Below, piece by piece: positions 1 to 10,118 of a stretch of DNA of 64,000 bases. The notes below the pieces were generated by a model. The model did not search any database, was not told the origin of the DNA, and saw only the letters and a program-made list of their open reading frames with translations. The stretch is from positions 37,291,843-37,355,842 of the forward strand of contig CM072810.1 of assembly GCA_037013495.1 (NCBI GenBank). Direction: 5' to 3'. The stretch comes from Hippophae tibetana (Eukaryota; Streptophyta; Magnoliopsida; Rosales; Elaeagnaceae). A program made the translations under genes and the position numbers. Position 1 is the stretch's first letter; every line of letters starts with the position of its first letter.

Positions 1-800
1 AAACTTTGAACAAATTCTATGCTGGTTTTTCAATCATTATCAACTGCCCGTACAATTTGGATGGACCTATTTGGAAAAAAAAGTAGATTGAGAAAATTGT
101 TGTTAGCCTACATTATCATTTTCAAGAACAAGATTCTATGCTTAAATCCATATAGAAGGCCTGTGAACTTACTGTTAAATGAATCAGTTGCGAAATTATT
201 CGAACTGCATTATGTGTTGCCAAGATGATAGCAATCCACTTTCGCGGATGGAAAGATCTTGACTTTATAGACATCAAGTATAGTGGTACGAGCGAAGCTA
301 TTTTGACACAATTGTTAGAAATGATGAATCTAATAACTATGAAGAGAAAATATCTATACTTTCCCATAGATTTACTAAATTTCTTCCGTTTTTAGGGATT
401 TAAGAAAAAGGTAATCCGAGCTCTAAAATGATTATTTGAATGAATTTATAGTGGTATTTCTTCCAAGAAACTTCAAACATTTTGGAGACCACTCATATAG
501 GCATTTGAACAAAAAACTAAATCTAGAACTATGCAGCTGAACATAAATTTTGAACTCTATATCATGCAAGAGGATGAAACTTTAAACAAATTCTACGCAG
601 GTTTTTGAATCATTATCAACTACCCGTACAATTTGGATGGACCTATTTGGGAAAAAAAGTAGATAGAGAAAACAGTTGTTAGCCTACATTATCATTTTCA
701 AGAAAAAGATACCTTGCTTAAATCCATATAGAAGGCCTGTGAACTTACTGTTAAATGAATCAGTTGGGAAATTATTCGAACTGCATTATTTGTTGCCAAG

Positions 801-1389
801 ATGATAGCAATCCACTTTCGCGGATGGAAAGAGCTTGACTTTATAGACATCAAGTATAGTTGTACGAGCGAAGCTATTTTGACACAATTGTTAGAAATGA
901 TGAATCTAGTACCAATGAAGAGAAAATATCTATACTTTCCCATAGATTTACTAAATTTCTTAGAAAGAATAAACCCGTTTTTAGGGATTTAAGAAAAAGG
1001 TAATCGGAGCTCTAAAATGATTATTTCAATGAATTTATAGTTGTATTTCTTCCAAGCGACTTCAAACATTTTGGAGACCACTCATATAGGCATTTGAGGA
1101 AAAAACTAAATCTAGAACTATGCAGCTGAACATAAATTTTGAACTCTATATCATGCAAGAGGATGAAACTTTGAACAAATTCTACGCAGGTTTTTCAATC
1201 AATTTCAACTACCCGTACAATTTGGATGGACCTATTTGGAAAAAAAAGTAGATTGAGAAAATTGTTGTTAGCCTACATTATCATTTTCAAGAAAAAGATA
1301 CCTTGCTTAAATCCATATAGAAGGCCTGTGCACTTACTGTTAAATGAATCAGTTGCGAAATTATTCGAACTGCATTATTTGTTGCCAAG
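801..1389 (+). repeat. Reference long monomer (589 bp)
   Basis: This copy shows the landmarks of the long form. They are CAATTG at 885-890, the optional 13-bp segment at 962-974, GAGCTC at 1007-1012, TCTAGA at 1111-1116, CAGCTG at 1123-1128, an eight-A tract at 1240-1247, AGGCCT at 1322-1327, and the palindrome TTCGAA at 1364-1369, just before the next anchor. Most copies keep these sites, so an enzyme cutting at any of them would give a 589/576-bp ladder. AGGCCT is lost in some copies, for example near 34031 (AATGCCTG) and 38128 (AAGGCGTG). The copy carries no feature suggesting an active gene or mobile element. Confidence 0.95.
962..974 (+). other. 13-bp segment that separates long from short monomers
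   Basis: AGAAAGAATAAAC is present in long copies between TTTCTT and CCGTTTTTAGGG. In short copies TTTCTT joins directly to CCGTTTTTAGGG. I see no direct repeat longer than one base at the junction, so slippage on a microhomology is not obvious. Short copies follow the anchors at 225, 1390, 3143, 4897, 6061, 6637, 7802, 8378, 9543, 11297, 13051, 14805, 15969, 17722, 19476, 20641, 21806, 23561, 25315, 27069, 30001, 31755, 34686, 37029, 43492, 45247, 47001, 48755, 51098, 52852, 55783 and 58126. All share the same breakpoint, which points to one ancestral event spread by duplication. Confidence 0.93.
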
Positions 1390-3718
1390 ATGATAGCAAT
1401 CCACTTTCGTGGACGGAAAGAGCTTGACTTGATAGCCATCAAGTATAGTGGTACGAGCGAAGCTATTTTGACACAATTGTTAGAAATTATGAATCTAATA
1501 CCAATGAAGAGAAAATATCTATACTTTCCCATAGATTTACTAAATTTCTTCCGTTTTTAGGGATTTAAGAAAAAGGTAATCCGAGCTATAAAATGATTAT
1601 TTCAATGAATTCATAGTTTTATTTCTTCCAAGAAACTTCAAACATTTTGGAGACCACTCATATAGGCATTTGAACAAAAAACTAAATCTAGAACTATGCA
1701 GCTGAACATAAATTTTGAACTCTATATCATGCAAGAGGATGAAACTTTGAACAAATTCTATGCAGGTTTTTGAATCATTATCAACTACCCGTACAATTTG
1801 GATGGACCTATTTGGAAAAAAAAGTAGATTGAGAAAACTGTTGTTAGCCTACATTATCATTTTCAAGAAAAAGATACCTTGCTTAAATCCATATAGAAGG
1901 CCTGTGAACTTACTGTTAAATGAATCAGTTGGAAATTATTCGAACTGCATTATTTGTTGCCAAGGTGATAGCAATCCACTTTCGCGGATGGAAAGAGCTT
2001 GACTTTATAGACATCAAGTATAGTTGTACGAGCGAAGCTATTTTGACACAATTGTTAGAAATGATGAATCTAGTACCAATGAAGAGAAAATATCTATACT
2101 TTCCTATAGATTTACTAAATTTCTTAGAAAGAATAAACCCGTTTTTAGGGATTTAAAAAAAAGGTAATCCGAGCTCTAAAATAATTATTTCAATGAATTT
2201 ATAGTTGTATTTCTTCCAAGCGACTTCAAACATTTTGGCGACCACTCATATAGGTATTTGAGGAAAAAACTAAATCTAGAACTATGCAGCTGAATATAAA
2301 TTTTGAACTCTATATCATGCAAGATGATGAAACTTTGAACAAATTCTACGCAGGTTTTTCAATCAATTTCAACTACCCGTACAATTTGGATGGACCTATT
2401 TGGGAAAAAAAGTAGATTGAGAAAATTGTTGTTAGCCAACATTATCATTTTCAAGAAAAAGATACCTTGCTTAAATCCATATAGAAGGCCTGTGAACTTA
2501 CTGTTAAATGAATCAGTTGGGAAATTATTCGAACTGCATTATTTGTTGCCAAGATGATAGCAATCCACTTTCGTGGATGGAAAGAGCTTGACTTTATAGC
2601 CATCAAGTATAGTGGTACGCGCGAAGCTATTTTGACACAATTGTTAGAAATGATGAATCTAATACCAATGAAGAGAAAATATCTATACTTTCCCATAGAT
2701 TTACTAAATTTCTTAGAAATAATAAACCCGTTTTTAGGGATTTAAGAAAAAGGTAATCCGAGCTCTAAAATGATTATTTGAATTAATTTATAGTGGTATT
2801 TCTTCCAAGAAACTTCAAACATTTTGGAGACCACTCATATAGGCATTTGAACAAAAAACTAAATCTAGAACTATGCAGCTGAACATAAATTTTGAACTCT
2901 ATATCATGCAAGAGGATGAAACTTTGAACAAATTCTACGCAGGTTTTTCAATCAATTTCAACTACCCGTACAATTTAGATGGACCTATTTGGAAAAAAAA
3001 GTAGATTGAGAAAATTGTTGTTAGCCTACATTATCATTTTCAAGAAAAAGATACCTTGCTTAAATCCATATAGAAGGCCTGTGAACTTACTGTTAAATGA
3101 ATCAGTTGCGAAATTATTCGAACTGCATTATTTGTTGCCAAGATGATAGCAATCCACTTTCGCGGATGGAAAGAGCTTGACTTTATAGACATCAAGTATA
3201 GTGGTACGAGCGAAGCTATTTTGACACAATTGTTAGAAATGATGAATCTAATACCAATGAAGAGAAAATATCTATACTTTCCCATAGATTTACTAAATTT
3301 CTTCCGTTTTTAGGGATTTAAGAAAAAGGTAATCCGAGCTCTAAAATGATTATTTCAATGAATTTATAGTGGTATTTCTTCGAAGAAACTTCAAACATTT
3401 TGGAGACCACTCATAAAGGCATTTGAACAAAAAACTAAATCTAGAACTATGCAGCTGAACATAAATTTTGAACTCTATATCATGCAAGAGGATGCAACTT
3501 TGAACAAATTCTATGCAGGTTTTTGAATCATTATCAACTACCCGTACAATTTGGATGGATCTATTTGGGAAAAAAAGTAGATTGAGAAAACTTTTGTTAG
3601 CCTACATTATCATTTTCAAGAAAAAGATACCTTGCTTAAATCCATATAGAAGGCCTGTGAACATACTGTTAAATCAATCAGTTGCGAAATTATTCGAACT
3701 CCATTATTTGTTGCCAAG
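1390..3718 (+). repeat. Five-monomer cassette, copy 1 (anchors 1390 to 3719)
   Basis: The monomers at anchors 1390, 1965, 2554, 3143 and 3719 form a run that recurs at 15969, 21806 and 43492 with the same order of long and short copies. Diagnostic shared variants in the second monomer are TTGGAAATT (one G short), AAAATAATTATTTC in place of AAAATGATTATTTC, GAATATAAATT, and GCAAGATGATGAAAC. TTTGGCGACC is shared with the 15969 cassette, while the other two have TTTGGTGACC. Private changes here are CAAGGTGATAG near 1965 and TACGCGCG near 2619. I infer a duplicated block rather than chance similarity, because several rare variants travel together. Confidence 0.88.
3040..3285 (-). other. Recurrent antisense 81-codon open frame, probably not a gene
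   Basis: An 81-codon minus-strand frame occupies the same part of most monomers and overlaps both sense frames. It has hydrophobic stretches, as expected for translated AT-rich DNA, and no recognisable family. It recurs because the repeat recurs. Single substitutions extend it to 127 codons at 4205-4588. A neighbouring 89-codon minus-strand frame at 30797-31066 is stopped by one base in its near-identical copy, at 52001. These observations argue against selection for a protein. Confidence 0.12.
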
Positions 3719-3910
3719 ATGATAGCAATCCACTTTCGCGGATGGAAAGAGCTTGACTTTATAGACATCAATTATAGTTGTACGAGCGAAGCTATTTTGA
3801 CACAATTGTTAGAAATGATGAATCTAGTACCAATGAAGAGAAAATATCTATACTTTCCCATAGATTTACTAAATTTCTTAGAAAGAATAAACCCGTTTTT
3901 AGGGATTTAA
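3513..3910 (+). other. Recurrent sense open-frame pair, probably not a gene
   Basis: Many monomers carry a 69-codon frame (here 3513-3722) whose TGA stop overlaps the ATG of a 63-codon frame (here 3719-3910) in an ATGA arrangement. Together they cover about 400 of 589 bases. The products are rich in Leu, Ile, Lys and Phe; I see no domain, signal peptide or known motif. The first ATG is lost wherever TTCTATGCAGG is TTCTACGCAGG, and the second frame is truncated or altered in every short monomer. Variation between copies changes amino acids freely, for example Asp/Ala and Lys/Asn/Gly in the middle of the 63-codon frame. The pair may be a decayed coding relic amplified with the satellite, or chance. 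I see no promoter or polyadenylation evidence that decides it. Confidence 0.15.
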
Positions 3911-5471
3911 GAAAAAGGTAATCTGAGATCTAAAATGATTATTTCAATGAATTTATAGTGGTATTTCTTCCAAGAAACTTCAAACATTTTGGAGACCACT
4001 CATATAGGCATTTGAGCAAAAAACTAAATCTAGAACTATGCAGCTGAACAGAAATTTTGAACTCCATATCCTGCAAGAGGATGAAACTTTGAAGAAATTC
4101 TACGCAGGTTTTTCAATCATTATCAACTACTCGTACAATTTGGATGGATCTATTTGGAAAAAAAAGTAGATTGAGAAAATTGTTGTTAGCCTACATTTTC
4201 ATTTTCAAGAAAAAGATACCTTGCTTAAATCCATATAGAAGGCCTGTGAAATTACTGTTAAATGAGTCAGTTGGGAAATTATTCGAACTGTATTATTTGT
4301 TGCTAAGATGATAGCAATCCACTTTCGCGGATGGAAAGAGCTTGACTTTATAGAAATCAAGAAAAGTGGTACGAGCGAAGCAATTTTGACACAATTGTTA
4401 GAATTGATGAATCTAATACCAATGAAGAGAAAATATCTATACTTTCCCATAGATTTACTAAATTTCTTAGAAGGAATAAACCTGTTTTTAGGGATTTTAA
4501 AAAAAGGTAATCCGAGCTCTAAAATGATTATTTCAATGAATTTATAGTTGTATTTCTTCCAAGCGACTTCAAACATTTTGGAGACCACTCATATAGGCAT
4601 TTGAGCAAAAAACTAAATCTAGAACTATGGAGCTGAACATAAATTTTAAACTCTATATCATGCAAGAGGATGAAACTTTGAACAAATTCTAGGAAGGTTT
4701 TTCAATCAATTTCAACTACCCGTACAATTTGGATGGACCTATTTGGAAAAAAAAGTAGATTGAGAAAATTGTTGTTAGCCTAAATTATCATTTTCAAGAA
4801 AAAGATACCTTGCTTAAATCCATATAGAAGGCCTGTGCACTTACTGTTAAATGAATCAGTTGGGAAATTATTCGAAATGCATTATTTGTTGCCAAGATGA
4901 TAGCAATCCACTTTCGTGGATGGAAAGAGCTTGACTTTATAGCCATCAAGTATAGTGGTACGAGCGAAGCTATTTTGACACAATTGTTAGAAATGATGAA
5001 TCTAATAACTATGAAGAGAAAATATCTATACTTTCCCATAGATTTACTAAATTTCTTCCGTTTTTAGGGATTTAAGAAAAAGGTAATCCGAGCTCTAAAA
5101 TGATTATTTGAATGAATTTATAGTGGTATTTCTTCCAAGAAACTTCAAACATTTTGGACCCACTCATATAGGCATTTGAACAAAAAACTAAATCTAGAAC
5201 TATGCAGCTGAACATAAATTTTGAACTCTATATCATGCAAGAGGATGAAACTTTGAACAAATTCTATGCAGGTTTTTGAATCATTATCAACTACCCGTAC
5301 AATTTGGATGGACCTATTTGGGAAAAAAAGTAGATAGAGAAAATAGTTGTTAGCCTACATTATCATTTTCAAGAAAAAGATACCTTGCTTAAATCCATAT
5401 AGAAGGCCTGTGAACTTACTGTTAAATGAATAAGTTGGGAAATTATTCGAACTGCATTATTTGTTGCCAAG
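3719..5471 (+). repeat. Trimer higher-order repeat, distant copy of the 10.1-15.4 kb trimers
   Basis: Anchors 3719, 4308 and 4897 define a 1,753-bp trimer. It matches 13627-15379 at an offset of 9,908 bp, including the rare TTTGGACCC one-base deletion near 5156 and 15064. The middle monomer carries a cluster of distinctive variants: GAAATTACTG, AATGAGTCAG, TTGCTAAGATG, GAAATCAAGAAAAG and GAATTGATG. The same variants occur in the monomers at 10708, 12462 and 14216. A private change near 4497 (GGATTTTAA for GGATTTAAA) removes a stop in both reading directions. That alone creates a 127-codon antisense frame and a 79-codon sense frame, which are not evidence of a gene. Confidence 0.88.
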
Positions 5472-6636
5472 ATGATAGCAATCCACTTTCGCGGATGGAA
5501 AGAGCTTGACTTTATAGACATCAAGTATAGTTGTACGAGCGAAGCTATTTTGACACAATTGTTAGAAATGATGAATCTAGTACCAATGAAGAGAAAATAT
5601 CTATACTTTCCCATAGATTTACTAAATTTCTTAGAAAGAATAAACCCGTTTTTAGGGATTTAAGAAAAAGGTAATCCGAGCTCTAAAATGATTATTTCAA
5701 TGAATTTATAGTTGTATTTCTTCCAAGCGACTTCAAACATTTTGGAGACCACTCATATAGGCATTTGAGGAAAAAACTAAATCTAGAACTATGCAGCTGA
5801 ACATAAATTTTGAACTCTATATCATGCAAGAGGATGAAACTTTGAACAAATTCTACGCAGGTTTTTCAATCAATTTCAACTACCCGTACAATTTGGATGG
5901 ACCTATTTGGAAAAAAAAGTAGATTGAGAAAATTGTTGTTAGCCTACATTATCATTTTCAAGAAAAAGATACCTTGCTTAAATCCATATAGAAGGCCTGT
6001 GCACTTACTGTTAAATGAATCAGTTGCGAAATTATTCGAACTGCATTATTTGTTGCCAAGATGATAGCAATCCACTTTCGTGGACGGAAAGAGCTTGACT
6101 TGATAGCCATCAAGTGTAGTGGTACGAGCGAAGCTATTTTGACACAATTGTTAGAAATGATGAATCTAATACCAATGAAGAGAAAATATCTATACTTTCC
6201 CATAGATTTACTAAATTTCTTCCGTTTTTAGGGATTTAAGAAAAAGGTAATCCGAGCTATAAAATGATTATTTCAATGAATTTATAGTTTTATTTCTTCC
6301 AAGAAACTTCAAACATTTTGGAGACCACTCATATAGGCATTTGAACAAAAAACTAAATCTAGAACTATGCAGCTGAACATAAATTTTGAACTCTATATCA
6401 TGCAAGAGGATGAAACTTTGAACAAATTCTATGCAGGTTTTTGAATCATTATCAACTACCCGTACAATTTGGATGGACCTATTTGGAAAAAAAAGTAGAT
6501 TGAGAAAACTGTTGTTAGCCTACATTATCATTTTCAAGAAAAAGATACCTTGCTTAAATCCATATAGAAGGCCTGTGAACATACTGTTAAATCAATCAGT
6601 TGCGAAATTATTCGAACTCCATTATTTGTTGCCAAG
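5472..6636 (+). repeat. Dimer matching 801-1964 and 15380-16543
   Basis: The long copy at 5472 and short copy at 6061 carry GTAGATAGAG in place of GTAGATTGAG before the first anchor. After the short copy they carry GAGCTATAAAATG and TAGTTTTATTTC. These markers are shared with the 801/1390 pair and the 15380/15969 pair. GAATAAGTTGG near 5430 is private to this copy; its partner at 15380 has GAATCAGTTGG. Confidence 0.85.
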
Positions 6637-7212
6637 ATGATAGCAATCCACTTTCGCGGATGGAAAGAGCTTGACTTTATAGACATCAATTATAGTTGTA
6701 CGAGCGAAGCTATTTTGACACAATTGTTAGAAATGATGAATCTAATACCAATGAAGAGAAAATATCTATACTTTCCCATAGATTTACTAAATTTCTTCCG
6801 TTTTTAGGGATTTAAGAAAAAGGTAATCCGAGCTCTAAAATGATTATTTCAATGAATTTATAGTGGTATTTCTTCGAAGAAACTTCAAACATTTTGGAGA
6901 CCACTCATAAAGGCATTTGAACAAAAAACTAAATCTAGAACTATGCAGCTGAACATAAATTTTGAACTCTATATCATGCAAGAGGATGAAACTTTGAACA
7001 AATTCTATGCAGGTTTTTGAATCATTATCAACTACCCGTACAATTTGGATGGATCTATTTGGGAAAAAAAGTAGATTGAGAAAACTTTTGTTAGCCTACA
7101 TTATCATTTTCAAGAAAAAGATACCTTGCTTAAATCCATATAGAAGGCCTGTGAACATACTGTTAAATCAATCAGTTGCGAAATTATTCGAACTCCATTA
7201 TTTGTTGCCAAG
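6637..7212 (+). repeat. Reference short monomer (576 bp)
   Basis: This copy lacks the 13-bp segment: TTTCTT ends at 6797 and CCG begins at 6798. All other landmarks match the long form. Short copies occur about every third monomer across much of the array, which gives the common 1,754-bp trimer period of 589+589+576. Some short copies are 575 bp because of an extra one-base deletion. In the copies after anchors 4897 and 14805 the change is TTTGGACCC in place of TTTGGAGACCC-type sequence. In those after 1390 and 15969 it is TTGGAAATT in place of TTGGGAAATT. Confidence 0.95.
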
Positions 7213-8377
7213 ATGATAGCAATCCACTTTCGCGGATGGAAAGAGCTTGACTTTATAGACATCAATTATAGTTGTACGAGCGAAGCTATTTTGACACAAT
7301 TGTTAGAAATGATGAATCTAATACCAATGAAGAGAAAATATCTATACTTTCCCATAGATTTACTAAATTTCTTAGAAATAATAAACCCGTTTTTAGGGAT
7401 TTAAGAAAAAGGTAATCCGAGCTCTAAAATGATTATTTGAATTAATTTATAGTGGTATTTCTTCCAAGAAACTTCAAACATTTTGGAGACCACTCATATA
7501 GGCATTTGAACAAAAAACTAAATCTAGAACTATGCAGCTGAACATAAATTTTGAACTCTATATCATGCAAGAGGATGAAACTTTGAACAAATTCTACGCA
7601 GGTTTTTCAATCAATTTCAACTACCCGTACAATTTAGATGGACCTATTTGGAAAAAAAAGTAGATTGAGAAAATTGTTGTTAGCCTACATTATCATTTTC
7701 AAGAAAAAGATACCTTGCTTAAATCCATATAGAAGGCCTGTGAACTTACTGTTAAATGAATCAGTTGCGAAATTATTCGAACTGCATTATTTGTTGCCAG
7801 GATGATAGCAATCCACTTTCGCGGATGGAAAGAGCTTGACTTTATAGACATCAAGTATAGTGGTACGAGCGAAGCTATTTTGACACAATTGTTAGAAATG
7901 ATGAATCTAATACCAATGAAGAGAAAATATCTATACTTTCCCATAGATTTACTAAATTTCTTCCGTTTTTAGGGATTTAAGAAAAAGGTAATCCGAGCTC
8001 TAAAATGATTATTTCAATGAATTTATAGTTTTATTTCTTCCAAGAAACTTCAAACATTTTGGAGACCACTCATATAGGCATTTGAACAAAAAACTAAATC
8101 TAGAACTATGCAGCTGAACATAAATTTTGAACTCTATATCATGCAAGAGGATGAAACTTTGAACAAATTCTATGCAGGTTTTTGAATCATTATCAACTAC
8201 CCGTACAATTTGGATGGACCTATTTGGAAAATAAAGTAGATTGAGAAAACTGTTGTTAGCCTACATTATCATTTTCAAGAAAAAGATACCTTGCTTAAAT
8301 CCATATAGAAGGCCTGTGAACATACTGTTAAATCAATCAGTTGCGAAATTATTCGAACTCCATTATTTGTTGCCAAG
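6637..8377 (+). repeat. 1,741-bp trimer (short-short-long type), copy 1
   Basis: Anchors 6637, 7213 and 7802 repeat at 8378, 8954 and 9543 with a constant offset of 1,741 bp (576+589+576). The two copies share GATCTATTTGGG, TTCTTCGAAG, CATAAAGGC and CAGGATGATAG (near 7799 and 9540; CAAGATGATAG elsewhere). The spacer at about 8029 has TAGTTTTATTTC like that at about 6288, whereas the one at about 9767 has TAGTGGTATTTC. This puts the duplication breakpoints near 6.29, 8.03 and 9.77 kb rather than at the anchors. Confidence 0.92.
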
Positions 8378-10118
8378 ATGATAGCAATCCACTTTCGCGG
8401 ATGGAAAGAGCTTGACTTTATAGACATCAATTATAGTTGTACGAGCGAAGCTATTTTGACACAATTGTTAGAAATGATGAATCTAATACCAATGAAGAGA
8501 AAATATCTATACTTTCCCATAGATTTACTAAATTTCTTCCGTTTTTAGGGATTTAAGAAAAAGGTAATCCGAGCTCTAAAATGATTATTTCAATGAATTT
8601 ATAGTGGTATTTCTTCGAAGAAACTTCAAACATTTTGGAGACCACTCATAAAGGCATTTGAACAAAAAACTAAATCTAGAACTATGCAGCTGAACATAAA
8701 TTTTGAACTCTATATCATGCAAGAGGATGAAACTTTGAACAAATTCTATGCAGGTTTTTGAATCATTATCAACTACCCGTACAATTTGGATGGATCTATT
8801 TGGGAAAAAAAGTAGATTGAGAAAACTTTTGTTAGCCTACATTATCATTTTCAAGAAAAAGATACCTTGCTTAAATCCATATAGAAGGCCTGTGAACATA
8901 CTGTTAAATCAATCAGTTGCGAAATTATTCGAACTCCATTATTTGTTGCCAAGATGATAGCAATCCACTTTCGCGGATGGAAAGAGCTTGACTTTATAGA
9001 CATCAATTATAGTTGTACGAGCGAAGCTATTTTGACACAATTGTTAGAAATGATGAATCTAATACCAATGAAGAGAAAATATCTATACTTTCCCATAGAT
9101 TTACTAAATTTCTTAGAAATAATAAACCCGTTTTTAGGGATTTAAGAAAAAGGTAATCCGAGCTCTAAAATGATTATTTGAATTAATTTATAGTGGTATT
9201 TCTTCCAAGAAACTTCAAACATTTTGGAGACCACTCATATAGGCATTTGAACAAAAAACTAAATCTAGAACTATGCAGCTGAACATAAATTTTGAACTCT
9301 ATATCATGCAAGAGGATGAAACTTTGAACAAATTCTACGCAGGTTTTTCAATCAATTTCAACTACCCGTACAATTTAGATGGACCTATTTGGAAAAAAAA
9401 GTAGATTGAGAAAATTGTTGTTAGCCTACATTATCATTTTCAAGAAAAAGATACCTTGCTTAAATCCATATAGAAGGCCTGTGAACTTACTGTTAAATGA
9501 ATCAGTTGCGAAATTATTCGAACTGCATTATTTGTTGCCAGGATGATAGCAATCCACTTTCGCGGATGGAAAGAGCTTGACTTTATAGACATCAAGTATA
9601 GTGGTACGAGCGAAGCTATTTTGACACAATTGTTAGAAATGATGAATCTAATACCAATGAAGAGAAAATATCTATACTTTCCCATAGATTTACTAAATTT
9701 CTTCCGTTTTTAGGGATTTAAGAAAAAGGTAATCCGAGCTCTAAAATGATTATTTCAATGAATTTATAGTGGTATTTCTTCGAAGAAACTTCAAACATTT
9801 TGGAGACCACTCATAAAGGCATTTGAACAAAAAACTAAATCTAGAACTATGCAGCTGAACATAAATTTTGAACTCTATATCATGCAAGAGGATGAAACTT
9901 TGAACAAATTCTATGCAGGTTTTTGAATCATTATCAACTACCCGTACAATTTGGATGGATCTATTTGGGAAAAAAAGTAGATTGAGAAAACTTTTGTTAG
10001 CCTACATTATCATTTTCAAGAAAAAGATACCTTGCTTAAATCCATATAGAAGGCCTGTGAACATACTGTTAAATCAATCAGTTGCGAAATTATTCGAACT
10101 CCATTATTTGTTGCCAAG
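8378..10118 (+). repeat. 1,741-bp trimer, copy 2
   Basis: This is the direct tandem copy of 6637-8377, nearly base-for-base by eye. A visible difference is GGAAAATAAAG near 8227, where the first copy has an uninterrupted A tract. It ends against the first of three 1,754-bp trimers, where the copy at 10119 is a long monomer with AATCTGAGC. Confidence 0.92.

Larger units (their letters stand above)
1..1389 (+). repeat. Left-edge partial monomer plus two monomers
   Basis: Bases 1-224 are the tail of a monomer cut by the window edge. The tail carries private variants: GCTGG where other copies have GCAGG, and CTGCCCG where others have CTACCCG. The anchors at 225 (short copy) and 801 (long copy) follow. 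The 225 copy carries AATAACTATGAAG where most copies have AATACCAATGAAG, a marker shared with the copies at 4897, 11297, 13051 and 14805. With the copy at 1390, the run at 225-801-1390 corresponds to the runs at 4897-5472-6061 and 14805-15380-15969. The array evidently continues leftward beyond the window. Confidence 0.9.

Noticed and set aside
816..835. Resemblance of the TTTCG(C/T)GGA(T/C)GGAAAG region to the mammalian CENP-B box
   Set aside because: The core positions do not line up: after TTCG and four bases the required A and the CGGG block are not in register. The similarity is limited to a TTCG and a G/A-rich run.
885..890. Regulatory reading of the palindromic sites (CAATTG, GAGCTC, TCTAGA, CAGCTG, AGGCCT)
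   Set aside because: Six-base palindromes are expected by chance at about this frequency, and they recur only because the monomer recurs. They are useful as restriction landmarks, with no evidence of regulation.
4205..4588. 127-codon minus-strand open frame, the longest in the window
   Set aside because: It exists only because one base in this monomer (GGATTTTAA for GGATTTAAA near 4497) removes a stop; the otherwise near-identical copies at 10605, 12359 and 14113 have 81 codons. It is a repeat by-product, not a gene.
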